Shown: positions 25,398 to 34,919 of the stretch, piece by piece
Numbering within the stretch: the first letter of the stretch is position 1
Layout of the letters: every line of letters begins with the position of its first letter
From: Vibrio algivorus
Lineage (GTDB): Bacteria; Pseudomonadota; Gammaproteobacteria; Enterobacterales; Vibrionaceae
Direction: 5' to 3'
Length of the DNA stretch: 64,000 nt
Assembly (NCBI RefSeq): GCF_002218005.2
Contig: NZ_AP018679.1
Coordinates: 186,001 to 250,000 of the forward strand
Notes under the pieces: generated by a model
What the model was told of the DNA's origin: nothing
Database searches by the model: none
What the model saw: the letters and a program-made list of their open reading frames with translations, nothing else
Made by a program: the position numbers and the translations under genes

Positions 25398-26915
25398 ATG
25401 AACTCATGGTTAATCTCTATAACAGAATTAATGAAGTTGAGAGATGCTAAGACGCTATCAAATACTTTTATTAATTCATTCACAAAAACGTTGGATATAA
25501 CTAAGTGTTTAACGATTGAATTAAGCGACAGTGGTAGAGAATTGATTTATCAAAGTGAGAATAATGATATTTTTAGCTGGTCAGTCCTGGATTTTGATGT
25601 CCCTTTTTCTCATGTGTTGCAAGAAGGTAGGCATAAGCTTATACCTCAATCTGATCTTGCTTACTGGCAAAACAATCAAGACTTTAAAATATTGATATCT
25701 TCATTAGGTAATGGAGAGACATGTTTAATTTATCCGTTACCATGCGCTAAAGAATCAAGTCCTTCTTTAATAGTCATATTTGGTGATGCGATTAAGTTAG
25801 GGCAAGTAGCCGTAGCGCCTGAATTTAAATTGTATATTGAAGCATATGCAACACAATGGGAGTTATTGAAAGATCTTAAAAAGGTAGGTTTAGAAAAAGA
25901 AAGCTTATCTGAAACATTGACGACAGAAAGGCAGGTGAACCAGCGGGGGAAAAAATTATTAAGCTTGTCTACGTCATTGATTGGTAATTCTTCGGCAATG
26001 TTAGATGTAAAAAAGAAAATTGTAGTGGCGGCTGAATCACCATTGTCGGTTATGATCCATGGTGAAACGGGGACAGGAAAGGAAGTTGCTGCAAAAGCGA
26101 TTCACCAAATATCCGATTATAACAAAGGTCAATTTGTCGCGATTAATTGTTCCGCAATACCTGAAAATTTATTGGAAAGTGAGTTATTCGGTTATGAAAA
26201 GGGAGCATTTTCTGGTGCCAATTCTTACCATGCAGGTTTGATTGAGCAGGCAGATGGTGGTTCATTATTTCTTGATGAAATTGGAGATATGCCAACGCAC
26301 CTTCAATCTAAGTTATTGCGTGTACTTGAGACAAAAAGCTTTCGTCCTTTAGGGGGAAAGAAAGAACTAACATCAAATTTTAGACTGATTTCTGCAACCC
26401 ATATAAATTTAAAAGAGAAAGTGAAGTCAAAGGAATTTCGCCCAGATTTATATTATAGATTAATGCAATGTCCGATATTACTTCCAGCATTAAAGGATAG
26501 AAAAGAAGATCTTGAGTTATTGAGTGAATATTTTATTGATCAATATAATGAAAGCTATCAAAGGGATGTGGGGTTCCTAACAAAGCAGTCTTTGGAATAT
26601 CTAAAGAAAATGGATTTCTCTGGTAATGTTAGAGAGCTAAAAAGTATGATTGAATTATCTTGCTCTCAAGTAGAGGATGGGCAGCCAATTGCTCTATCCT
26701 ATATTTCAGATAACTCAAATGCATTGTCGTTATTCGATTTTAACGAAAGTGTTAATCATATTGGTAATTTAACCGAGATCCTTGATGATTTTGAATTTAA
26801 AGTTATTCAAGAGCGATTAAATAAACATTCAGGGAATAAAACGAAAGCAGCAAAAAGTTTAGGTATCCCTCTTAGAACTCTGACTTATAAATGCCAAAAG
26901 CTGGAGATTTCTTGA
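25398..26915 (+). CDS. vasH: sigma-54-dependent activator VasH
   Basis: 505 residues from the ATG at 25398, one base after the clpV stop; the longer frame lies inside clpV. The N-terminal ~180 residues form a GAF-like sensory region. The central AAA+ domain has Walker A GETGTGKE, the sigma-54 contact loop as GAFSGA, and Walker B GGSLFLDEIGDMP. The C-terminal Fis-type helix-turn-helix is NKTKAAKSLGIPLRTLTYK. In V. cholerae VasH activates RpoN-dependent hcp and vgrG promoters; here such target genes lie outside the window. The Ser in place of Thr in the GAFTGA loop is noted. Confidence 0.93.
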   Translation: MNSWLISITELMKLRDAKTLSNTFINSFTKTLDITKCLTIELSDSGRELIYQSENNDIFSWSVLDFDVPFSHVLQEGRHKLIPQSDLAYWQNNQDFKILISSLGNGETCLIYPLPCAKESSPSLIVIFGDAIKLGQVAVAPEFKLYIEAYATQWELLKDLKKVGLEKESLSETLTTERQVNQRGKKLLSLSTSLIGNSSAMLDVKKKIVVAAESPLSVMIHGETGTGKEVAAKAIHQISDYNKGQFVAINCSAIPENLLESELFGYEKGAFSGANSYHAGLIEQADGGSLFLDEIGDMPTHLQSKLLRVLETKSFRPLGGKKELTSNFRLISATHINLKEKVKSKEFRPDLYYRLMQCPILLPALKDRKEDLELLSEYFIDQYNESYQRDVGFLTKQSLEYLKKMDFSGNVRELKSMIELSCSQVEDGQPIALSYISDNSNALSLFDFNESVNHIGNLTEILDDFEFKVIQERLNKHSGNKTKAAKSLGIPLRTLTYKCQKLEIS

Positions 26916-27571
26916 TGAATTATCAATTTAACACCGTTATTTTTACTTTGATTTTGTTTCAGTTGTTTTTTGTTAATGATGTTCGTGCTGAACAACGTTT
27001 GATTTTAAATGAAGCTAAAGCATGTACTAGTATCACGGCTCGGCTGGAGCGTTTAGATTGTTTTGATCGTATTTTCAATACATCTTTACCTGAAATAACC
27101 TCATTAAAAGAAGTTAAGCCAGAAGCCTGGTCTCGGGGGATGGCAGTAGAGCAGAGCAGAATAAAAGGAGACATGTTCCCTTTAATCTCAAACGGAAATG
27201 GAAAAACGAGCTCTGATATTTGGGTGACTTTACCCGCTGTGAATCATAGTGAAGATGGACAAAATGCAGTTCTAATGATGAGTTGTATTAATAATATTAG
27301 TCATTTGGATCTATTGCTTCATAAAAATATTGAACAAGCAAGAGTGAATGTATCTGCTAATACCTTTAAATCTAGTTTATGGAAAACTGATGATTCTGGT
27401 TTTGTTATCAGTAGTTCTAGAGGCGTTTTTGCTATTGGTATGATGAAGAGTATATCGCTATCTTCGAGTTTAGATTTAAGCTCAGATATAGAGTCAATTA
27501 ATGGCCTTAAATTTAATACTGAAAATTTGTCAAAAGTATTAATTCCATTACGTAAAAGCTGTGGTTGGTAA
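26915..27571 (+). CDS. vasI: T6SS-associated protein VasI/TagO-like
   Basis: 218 residues from the ATG at 26915, which overlaps the vasH stop by one base and follows a GGAG site. The N-terminal signal sequence ends near NDVRA-EQ. A short Cys-containing motif follows (CTSITARLERLDCFDRIF), common to the VasI family. The rest is a beta-rich domain (VLMMSCINNISHLDLLL, then GVFAIGMMKSI). Its precise role in secretion is not established. Confidence 0.87.
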   Translation: MNYQFNTVIFTLILFQLFFVNDVRAEQRLILNEAKACTSITARLERLDCFDRIFNTSLPEITSLKEVKPEAWSRGMAVEQSRIKGDMFPLISNGNGKTSSDIWVTLPAVNHSEDGQNAVLMMSCINNISHLDLLLHKNIEQARVNVSANTFKSSLWKTDDSGFVISSSRGVFAIGMMKSISLSSSLDLSSDIESINGLKFNTENLSKVLIPLRKSCGW

Positions 27572-27578
27572 GGGATAT

Positions 27579-28997
27579 ATGAACATCACAGAATATCGTC
27601 AAACTATTATAACGCCAATATCTAAAGAATCTCATGTAGGTGAGCGTTTATACGATGACCCATTATATGAGTTTATCGATGAACAAATGATGAAGGTTGG
27701 ATCTTTATCACATGCTTCCGTGCAATGGAATAAGGTTGAAAAAAGTATTCTTCAGATTTTTAAAGAGAAAACAAAAGATATTAAGTTACTTATTCACCTT
27801 ATACAGTGTTTACATCATCAAGCAACTCCAGAAAGGCTAACTCTCTCTTTGTTCATTTTTGGTGATTTCATGCGTGAATTCTGGAGTGATAGTTACCCCT
27901 CTCCAGGAGAAAGAGGGAAATTACCCCGTCGTAAATTCTTTAGTTTACTTTTGCAGAGGTTTGATTTACTTGCCGATAAATATGATTTCTCTCTTTTTGA
28001 TGCGGGAGGGAGAGATTTATTGCTGCAAGCGCTTACTGATTGGCATACAGCTGCGATAAAAAATGACTTAGATTCTGATTCTGTACGGTTTTTTGTGCAA
28101 AGGATTAAAACTAAGCTCAAAGAGGGAGCTGAAAGTTCTTCACTTTCTGACCAGCCGAAAAGTTCTACTGTTGAAACTTTTGGTGTCGATCATTCCACTG
28201 TTGTGAACCTTCAAGCAAATAACCCATTAACGTTTGATTCTTCCAGTAGTCAGTTAGTGAAGCAGACACTTTTAAAAGTATCTGATTTTTTATCTGAACA
28301 AGAGCATGGCACTTCGCTTTCTATTCGGACACGACGATATGCTGTGTGGGGAAATATTGACTCCCCACCGGAGCATAACAATTTAGGTGAAACACAGTTG
28401 CGTGGAATGCAAAGCGAGCGCTTAAAAGAGTACACCGATGGAATGTCTCATCCTGATCTTGCGTTATGGCGCAAAGTTGAAAATAGCTTAACTTTGGCAC
28501 CTTACTGGATTGATGGGCAGTATTTAAGCGCCAAGATTGCCGAATCTATCGAGAAACCTGAATGGGCTGCTGCGATACAAGATGAGACGAAACAGTTCAT
28601 TTTGAGATTACCTAAGCTGCTGAAGCTAAAATTTAAAGATGGAACCCCTTTTATTTCTGACGAAACTCAGCAATGGATTGAATCTTCTGCGAAATCTCAA
28701 TCTCAAGGTAGCGTAAGTAATTGGCAAGAGAATTATCTGCAAATTAAACAGATTGCAAAAGAAGCGGGTGTCACTGTTGCCATATCAAGTGTTAATGATG
28801 GCCTGGAAAACGCTGTAGATCCAAGAGACAAGTTTTATTGGCAATGTTTGCTAGCAGATTTGTTGGAAGAGAGCAAATTAACTGCGGTGGCAAATGAACA
28901 ATACCGCGGTTTATATGAGCAATTTATGTCTATGAGTCTTAGTGATTGGGAACCATCACTCGTAGAAAAGCTTAAGCGTATTAATAATATTAAATAA
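27579..28997 (+). CDS. tssA: T6SS protein TssA/VasJ (ImpA family)
   Basis: 472 residues from the ATG at 27579, preceded by AAGGG; the longer frame overlaps vasI. The N-terminal ImpA domain is visible (GERLYDDPLYEFIDEQMMKVGSLSHASVQWNKVEKSIL and FGDFMREFWSDSYPSPGERG). The C-terminal domain is of the short-TssA type (HPDLALWRKVENSLTLAPYWIDGQYLSAKIAE, then FYWQCLLADLLEE). TssA proteins coordinate priming and distal-end polymerisation of the sheath. Confidence 0.91.
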   Translation: MNITEYRQTIITPISKESHVGERLYDDPLYEFIDEQMMKVGSLSHASVQWNKVEKSILQIFKEKTKDIKLLIHLIQCLHHQATPERLTLSLFIFGDFMREFWSDSYPSPGERGKLPRRKFFSLLLQRFDLLADKYDFSLFDAGGRDLLLQALTDWHTAAIKNDLDSDSVRFFVQRIKTKLKEGAESSSLSDQPKSSTVETFGVDHSTVVNLQANNPLTFDSSSSQLVKQTLLKVSDFLSEQEHGTSLSIRTRRYAVWGNIDSPPEHNNLGETQLRGMQSERLKEYTDGMSHPDLALWRKVENSLTLAPYWIDGQYLSAKIAESIEKPEWAAAIQDETKQFILRLPKLLKLKFKDGTPFISDETQQWIESSAKSQSQGSVSNWQENYLQIKQIAKEAGVTVAISSVNDGLENAVDPRDKFYWQCLLADLLEESKLTAVANEQYRGLYEQFMSMSLSDWEPSLVEKLKRINNIK

Positions 28998-29013
28998 TTA
29001 AGGTAGTGATTAT

Positions 29014-32000
29014 ATGTGGAAAATGATAACAGGGATTGGTCAAAAGCTTAAGCCAGCACTAACAGCAGCAATGCCAATCTTATTATTTAGCCTTTTCGTC
29101 CTCATTAATATTGCAATCTGGTGGATGGGACCTTGGTTAACGATCGATAAGAGCCAACCATTATCTTCTCTCACAGCTCGAACCGTTGCTTGTGTATTAT
29201 TTTCATTAATTTGCTGCTCCTTATGGGGAGTATGGCAATGGAGAAAATTGGTACGGATAAGAGATGAAGAGAAACGAGCGCTTGAATTGAAAACTGATCC
29301 TCTGATTCAATTTGAAGAGCGCCAAGAGTTAGAATTAAACCAAGTAATGCAGACGATGAAGACGAATCTAAGCAAGAGTAATTATCTTTACTCGCTTCCT
29401 TGGTATTTAGTGCTTGGTTTAGAGAATGCAGGCAAAACCAGTTTAATTAATCGTTCAGGGCAAAACTTTGTTTTTTCGTCGGTGATGCGAGCTTCTCATC
29501 TTAAAAGTGAAAACCCATATAGTTTTGATTGGTGGATTGGAGATGAATCAGTATTAATTGATCCTGATGGTGAATTATTAACTCAGGGTGGCCTAGGAAA
29601 TGATGTAGATCCCGAGTTATCACGACGTTTATGGATCCACTTTACTCGCTGGTTAGAAAAAACACGGAATCGTAGGCCATTAAATGGCATTGTTTTAGCT
29701 GTTGATATTGCACATTTAGCCAAATCAACAGAGTCGGAGCGTAAAGCTTACGCTAATTTACTACGTACTCGTTTACGTGAATTAATGGAAACATTATCGA
29801 CTCGGCTTCCAGTGTACGTCTCTTTTACTAAGTTTGATTTGTTACACGGTTTTGAACCTTTCTTTCGTAATTACACTAAAGAAAAACGTGAAGAAGTTCT
29901 TGGTTTCACTTTCTCATTAGATTCAGTGGATGACCTAGATCATTGGTTAACCGAGTACACCGTTAGTTATAATGAATTTATTACACGTATTAATGAAGCT
30001 ATCCCTCATATTATGGTGAGCCTGACTGATAGCGAAGACCGCAGTGCCGTTTATAGTTTTTCTCGTCAATTAGCAGGCTTACAAGATACGATTTACCGAC
30101 TATTAGAAGAAACACTGGGAAGCGATCAATTTTCAACATCAGCTTTAGTTCGTGGTGTCTACTTTAATTCGGTATTTCAACAGGGTGTAGCTATTAATGC
30201 TTTTGATAATGCGACATCTCGTCGTTATGGACTGCGACATGCTATCAATAGTGCACAACATGCAAAAAACTCGACAATATATTTTACTCAAAAGCTATTT
30301 AATAAAATCATTTATCCCGAAGCTGGGCTAGCCTCTGATAATTTTAAAGTCGCTAAAAAGAAGAAAAGAATTATATATACTTCAGTGGTGGCTTGTAGTG
30401 TTGCGAGCCTATTATTGATTACTGCTTGGCAGAGATACTATTCAATAAATGTTACTCAAGCAGATAGAGTTTTACAGAAGGTTCATGAATATCAGGTGCT
30501 CATTTCTGGTAATAGTGGGATGTTGTCACAGAAAGATATGTTAGAACCTTTAAATAAGATTCGTGAAGCGACATTAGAGTTTGGTTTTTTCCGTAATAAA
30601 TTGGAATATGTATCGGATTTAGGGCTCTATCAAGGGCACACAATTGGCCCTAAGGTGGAAGAAACCTACTTAAATCTACTCGAGTATAAATTTTTGCCAC
30701 TACTCATGGCTGATATGATTAATGATTTGAACCAGGCCCAATCTGATGAGCAAAAGTTAGCTGTATTGAGGGTTTACCGAATGATGGTAGACGCGAGTGG
30801 CCGACACTCAGAATTTGTCTTAGATTATTTTTCAAAATATTGGCAGCGTCAATTCTTTGGTCAACAAAAAGTACAAAAGCAATTGCTGGCTCATCTTGAT
30901 TATGCAATGGAGCATACTGATCTCGCAGCAGATCGAAGCAATGGTAATGAATTAGCTGATCAATTGATGCGCCCTTATGATTTGTTGGTTAGTCGAATTC
31001 AGAATGAATTAGGTCGTATGCCGAATGAAGAAAGGGTGTACCGTAATTTAAAATTAAGTGCACAAAGTTTATTGGGTCCTGCAGTCAATATACGTAATCT
31101 AATTGGGCCTGTTTTTGATATTGTGTATAAAAACGGAAAAAGAAGTGATCAGTCTCTTTATATTCCTAAATTGCTTACTAAAGAAGGCTTTGATGATTAC
31201 TTTATGCCTCAATCTGAGTCTGTTTCTAAGTTAGCTTTAATTGATAGTTGGGTACTAGGCCAATCTTCAACGGCAGAATTTAGTGAAGAAGATAAGCGAG
31301 TTTTAAGGGAAAAAATCCGTAATCTATATATTGCAGATTACACCAGTACTTGGCGTCATGCTTTAAATAACATTAATATTAAAAAGTTTAATGATATCAA
31401 TGAGGCGGTAACGGTTGTTGATAATATTATGGGGAATCTAGAACCAATCCAGAGACTTCTGAGAACGGTTGATACTAATACGCATTTATTTAGGTCTTCA
31501 GACTCCGAGGGTGATAAGGCTGCAAAAGACGCTTTATTGAAAAGTCCTAAATTTAAAGTAGCCTCTAAGATTGATGAGCCTTTTTCTGAATTAAATGCAC
31601 TGAGTTATCCTAGTGGTGATAATCCAGCCTATATAACAGAAGTGTTGGATGTCGTTGGACAATTACGTGATTACCTTAAAGCAATGCAAGATTCTCCGAA
31701 TGTAGGAATGTCTGCTTTAACTGCCACAAAAGAACGGGTGACATTGCAGAGTATAGATCCTATTTATACATTACGCCGTGTGTCTAGTGGCTTACCAAGT
31801 CCTCTGAATCAGATGATGAAAACGTTATCAGATCAAAGCTGGTATGTGGTAAAGAAAGAAGCGATTCGCTACTTAGAGGTTCGTTGGAAAGAAGATGTAT
31901 ACCAGCCTTATCAAGAAAAATTAGCAGGAAAATATCCATTATTATTAACGGCCAAAAAAGAGGTGTCACTGTCTGATTTTGAAGCTTTTTTTGCGCCAAA

Positions 32001-32568
32001 TGGAATATTGAATACTTTTTATAAGGAGCAACTAGATTTATTTCTTAATGAAAATGTATTTACTGATGATGCTGAAAGTGGCAATAAGTCTATCGTTAAT
32101 CAGCAAGTTATTGATGAGTTGGCTAAAGCAAAGAAAATACAGGAAGCATTTTTCAACCGAAAAGGCGTTTTGGATATTGAGTTCTCATTACAACCAATAA
32201 TCCTTAGTGGTAATAAGCGACGAAGTGCGATTGATGTTGATGGTCAGTATCTGACCTATAGTCATGGTCAGAGGGATGTAGTTGAGCTGATTTGGCCTAA
32301 TTCATTAAGAGAGACTGCTTCGTCAAAAGTGACATTAGTGCCAACACAGACGGGATACTCCCCGAGAAGTATCACGACTCAAGGCTCTTGGTCTTTTTTC
32401 CGCTTATTGGATCAAGCAAGAGTTGTTTCTGCTAGCTCGAAGTCAGTGGATTATAAATTCTCAGTTGATAATGGAAGTATGGTATATCGGTTGAATTCGA
32501 ATAATGATAGTAATCCATTTACTAATAATTTATTTAAGTCATTCAAGCTATCTGAAAATTTATATTAA
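29014..32568 (+). CDS. tssM: T6SS inner-membrane protein TssM/IcmF/VasK
   Basis: 1184 residues. Two N-terminal membrane segments (about 17-38 and 52-72) are followed by a cytoplasmic NTPase domain with Walker A GLENAGKT and the DWWIGDESVLIDPDGELL segment. A third membrane segment lies at about 453-472. A large periplasmic part follows, with the IcmF/TssM C-domain (LRETASSKVTLVPTQTG, then SWSFFRLLDQARVV). It bridges TssL in the inner membrane and TssJ in the outer membrane. The length is typical. Confidence 0.95.
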   Translation: MWKMITGIGQKLKPALTAAMPILLFSLFVLINIAIWWMGPWLTIDKSQPLSSLTARTVACVLFSLICCSLWGVWQWRKLVRIRDEEKRALELKTDPLIQFEERQELELNQVMQTMKTNLSKSNYLYSLPWYLVLGLENAGKTSLINRSGQNFVFSSVMRASHLKSENPYSFDWWIGDESVLIDPDGELLTQGGLGNDVDPELSRRLWIHFTRWLEKTRNRRPLNGIVLAVDIAHLAKSTESERKAYANLLRTRLRELMETLSTRLPVYVSFTKFDLLHGFEPFFRNYTKEKREEVLGFTFSLDSVDDLDHWLTEYTVSYNEFITRINEAIPHIMVSLTDSEDRSAVYSFSRQLAGLQDTIYRLLEETLGSDQFSTSALVRGVYFNSVFQQGVAINAFDNATSRRYGLRHAINSAQHAKNSTIYFTQKLFNKIIYPEAGLASDNFKVAKKKKRIIYTSVVACSVASLLLITAWQRYYSINVTQADRVLQKVHEYQVLISGNSGMLSQKDMLEPLNKIREATLEFGFFRNKLEYVSDLGLYQGHTIGPKVEETYLNLLEYKFLPLLMADMINDLNQAQSDEQKLAVLRVYRMMVDASGRHSEFVLDYFSKYWQRQFFGQQKVQKQLLAHLDYAMEHTDLAADRSNGNELADQLMRPYDLLVSRIQNELGRMPNEERVYRNLKLSAQSLLGPAVNIRNLIGPVFDIVYKNGKRSDQSLYIPKLLTKEGFDDYFMPQSESVSKLALIDSWVLGQSSTAEFSEEDKRVLREKIRNLYIADYTSTWRHALNNINIKKFNDINEAVTVVDNIMGNLEPIQRLLRTVDTNTHLFRSSDSEGDKAAKDALLKSPKFKVASKIDEPFSELNALSYPSGDNPAYITEVLDVVGQLRDYLKAMQDSPNVGMSALTATKERVTLQSIDPIYTLRRVSSGLPSPLNQMMKTLSDQSWYVVKKEAIRYLEVRWKEDVYQPYQEKLAGKYPLLLTAKKEVSLSDFEAFFAPNGILNTFYKEQLDLFLNENVFTDDAESGNKSIVNQQVIDELAKAKKIQEAFFNRKGVLDIEFSLQPIILSGNKRRSAIDVDGQYLTYSHGQRDVVELIWPNSLRETASSKVTLVPTQTGYSPRSITTQGSWSFFRLLDQARVVSASSKSVDYKFSVDNGSMVYRLNSNNDSNPFTNNLFKSFKLSENLY

Positions 32569-32638
32569 CGAATTAATAAATCTTTAGTATTTATTTGACT
32601 AAAAGAGGGTGAGGGAAGCCTCACTCTGATTTCTTTGG

Positions 32639-33841
32639 ATGTGGATTATGTCGAGCTGTATATATATTGAAAACCGTATTTTTAACCTTGTTAGCGATTC
32701 AAGTACTCTTAGAAAAAGTCATATTTATGATGATGTAAAATCGGAAATAAATAAGCAAAATTCTCCATTTTCAGGTGGGACAGATTGGGAGGTTGTTAAA
32801 ACAAAGTGTACCTTGGTTGCTGAAAAATCGGGAATTGATTTATTGTTATGTTGTTACTATACGGTAGCTACAACGAAACTTAATGGCATAGTGGGGCTGG
32901 CTAACGGTTTAGAGTTACTTTTATATTCGCTAATTTTATCTTCAAAAGATTTAAAAAATGCCAATAAACGAAAAGAGCTTATTGACTGGGTTAATAGTTG
33001 TACTATTAAAGAAATCAAGCTGCTTAAACCTAACTATGAAAAGCTTCGAGACTTGTATCGATGTGAGCGTTATTGTGAGCAAATAGATCAAATCCTTACA
33101 GAAACACAACCTGAATATGTAGCAAATATGGATGGCATTGCTTATATAATTTTTGAACATATTGACCGATTAGAGATTCAATATAGAAGTAAAGAAAAAA
33201 TCGCCTCAGTTCGACCACTTAGTGAACAAAAGGTGGCAGTGAAATGGCATCATTATGTTTTATTCTTACTGCTTGTCTCTTTTATAGTTTATCAATTTTT
33301 ATTGCCAACCAGTCGATTAGATCCGAATCACTATATTCAGTCGATTACTTTACCAGAGAAGCCATTAGATCAAGAACAAAGAGAAGAGCTAAATCATTAT
33401 ATTTCCAATATGGAAAATCAGTCATTAACTTGGTTAGGTGAAACTCCGAACAGACAAAATGAAAACATAAAAAAGCTTGAGTTTTTGCTTGGTGATGAGG
33501 AGCAGGTTGCTCTATTAAGGCAACAGTGGTTGGTAGAGCGAAAGGAGAGTATTGAAGCAGTTAACGAGATGGTCGATAAATTTGATTCAGTACGAACCCA
33601 ACTTTCAAATGTCAATTTAGGTATTCAGAAAAGTAACTTAAATAGCTTAAAAAGTGAAATGAGTACGGTGACTAAAGTGGGTAAAAGCTTGTCGCCAATC
33701 TATGCTCGTATTGGATATATAGAACGATTACTTAAATCTGGTGATAACGAAAGAGCAGCCAAAGAATTTGCTATCTTACAGAAACGTTTGGATGCCCTTT
33801 ATTGGAAAGCTTTTCAGCTTGAAAGTTTAGTTTTAAAGTGA
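32639..33841 (+). CDS. vasL: T6SS VasL-like protein (ImpA N-domain, one membrane span)
   Basis: 400 residues. The N-terminal region resembles a TssA/ImpA N-domain (NSPFSGGTDWEVVKTKCTLVAEKSGIDLLLCCYYTV and GLANGLELLLYSLIL). One membrane segment lies near residues 203-220 (YVLFLLLVSFIVYQFLL). The C-terminal VasL domain is helical (NRQNENIKKLEFLL, then ERAAKEFAILQKRLDALYWKAFQLESL). Position at the end of the cluster matches V. cholerae vasL. A 70-base gap separates it from tssM and no clear ribosome site distinguishes 32639 from the ATG at 32648. A long hairpin follows its stop. Confidence 0.83.
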   Translation: MWIMSSCIYIENRIFNLVSDSSTLRKSHIYDDVKSEINKQNSPFSGGTDWEVVKTKCTLVAEKSGIDLLLCCYYTVATTKLNGIVGLANGLELLLYSLILSSKDLKNANKRKELIDWVNSCTIKEIKLLKPNYEKLRDLYRCERYCEQIDQILTETQPEYVANMDGIAYIIFEHIDRLEIQYRSKEKIASVRPLSEQKVAVKWHHYVLFLLLVSFIVYQFLLPTSRLDPNHYIQSITLPEKPLDQEQREELNHYISNMENQSLTWLGETPNRQNENIKKLEFLLGDEEQVALLRQQWLVERKESIEAVNEMVDKFDSVRTQLSNVNLGIQKSNLNSLKSEMSTVTKVGKSLSPIYARIGYIERLLKSGDNERAAKEFAILQKRLDALYWKAFQLESLVLK

Positions 33842-33852
33842 TTTTAATACAG

Positions 33853-33888
33853 CTCATAACCAAGCAAAAATATTTGCTTGGTTATGAG
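33853..33888. terminator. bidirectional hairpin between vasL and mgsA
   Basis: CTCATAACCAAGCAAA (33853-33868) is perfectly complementary to TTTGCTTGGTTATGAG (33873-33888) across an AATA loop. It lies between two convergent genes that end at 33841 and 33901. Long T-runs are lacking on either side, but the 16-bp stem makes termination likely. Confidence 0.75.
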
Positions 33889-33900
33889 AGTTAGCAAACG

Positions 33901-34356
33901 TCAAAGACGCTCATTCAAATAAGCTTGATAGTCAGGGATTTCAATATCGACTTCTTGCTCTAATAATACTGAATTGAATAGAAATTTTGCGGTCGCACGG
34001 TTCGTTGCTACTGGAATGTTCCAAACTGATGCAATGCGTAGTAACGCTTTAACATCTGGATCGTGGGGCACTGCATTGAGAGGGTCCCAGAAGAAAATCA
34101 TCATATCTATTTTCCCTTCAGAAATGAGAGCGCCAAGCTGTTGATCTCCCCCCATAGGACCACTGATTAAGCTCTTGATCGCAAGCCCAGTTTCGCGACT
34201 TAACATATTCCCTGTTGTGCCGGTCGCATAAAGAAAGTGGCTTTGTAGTTTCTCTTTATTTTCGACAACCCAACGAAGCAGCTCTGGCTTGTAGTGATCG
34301 TGAGCAACCAGGGCGATATTTTTGTGTGCTGGCATTGTTCGAATGGTTTTCTTCAT
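33901..34356 (-). CDS. mgsA: methylglyoxal synthase
   Basis: 151 residues from the ATG at 34356, with an AGGA nine bases upstream; an ATG three codons earlier lies directly on that site. E. coli MgsA has about the same length. Motifs: NIALVAHDHYKPELLRWV, the substrate-phosphate loop ATGTTGNML, the catalytic-Asp segment SGPMGGDQQLGALI, and FFWDPLNAVPHDPDVKALLRIA. It converts dihydroxyacetone phosphate to methylglyoxal in the cytoplasm. It is transcribed alone, between the T6SS and ectoine operons. Confidence 0.96.
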   Translation of the reverse strand: MKKTIRTMPAHKNIALVAHDHYKPELLRWVVENKEKLQSHFLYATGTTGNMLSRETGLAIKSLISGPMGGDQQLGALISEGKIDMMIFFWDPLNAVPHDPDVKALLRIASVWNIPVATNRATAKFLFNSVLLEQEVDIEIPDYQAYLNERL

Positions 34357-34919
34357 TATTAACATCCTAAATGTTCAATAAAAATAAATGAAATGCTCAT
34401 AACAGCATAATTTAATTACAGGTAAAAAAATAGCACGATCACTTCGTTCTTATCTCTTAATTTGAGCGCTTGATCACGCTGTACTCTTCGTCTTTCTTTC
34501 CAGTCACATTTAGCCGCTAAAAATGCCTCTCTCATTGAGCTCATTTTTTTAAGTGAAGTTTCTATTGTCAGTCTTCGTGCGATGAAGCGTAGTTAGTTGA
34601 TATGACATTCATGTGATTTTTTGCTGAAATATTGCTTACACCACTAAAGGTGTTTTGTGGTTATTTAAAATATTCACATTCCTATTATTTTATTTAAAAT
34701 CAATGTCTTGAGTGGTATTTGTATATTCACTTAAGGAATAAGGGGTTGATAAAATAATCGAGTACGTTATTATTTAAAACGAAATTGATTAGTGCACTAA
34801 ATAATTGTTGTCGATTTTAACAACGAGCACTACTAAAAATTAATCGCCACTGAGCTTCTTTATCGGCAGCTGGATTGTTCGAGTAAAGAAACAGTGTACA
34901 AATAAAAAATAGGGCTAAG
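34357..34919. promoter_or_regulatory. intergenic region between mgsA and the ectoine operon, with a perfect 12-bp palindrome
   Basis: 563 bases that must contain the divergent promoters of mgsA and ectA. The perfect palindrome TTAGTGCACTAA sits at 34789-34800, about 120 bases before ectA, next to an AT-rich stretch containing TTGATAAAATAATCG (about 34746-34760). Ectoine genes in vibrios are controlled by osmolarity through the MarR-type regulator CosR and by quorum-sensing regulators. The palindrome is a candidate operator, but its owner is not shown by the sequence. No gene is seen in the interval. Confidence 0.5.
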
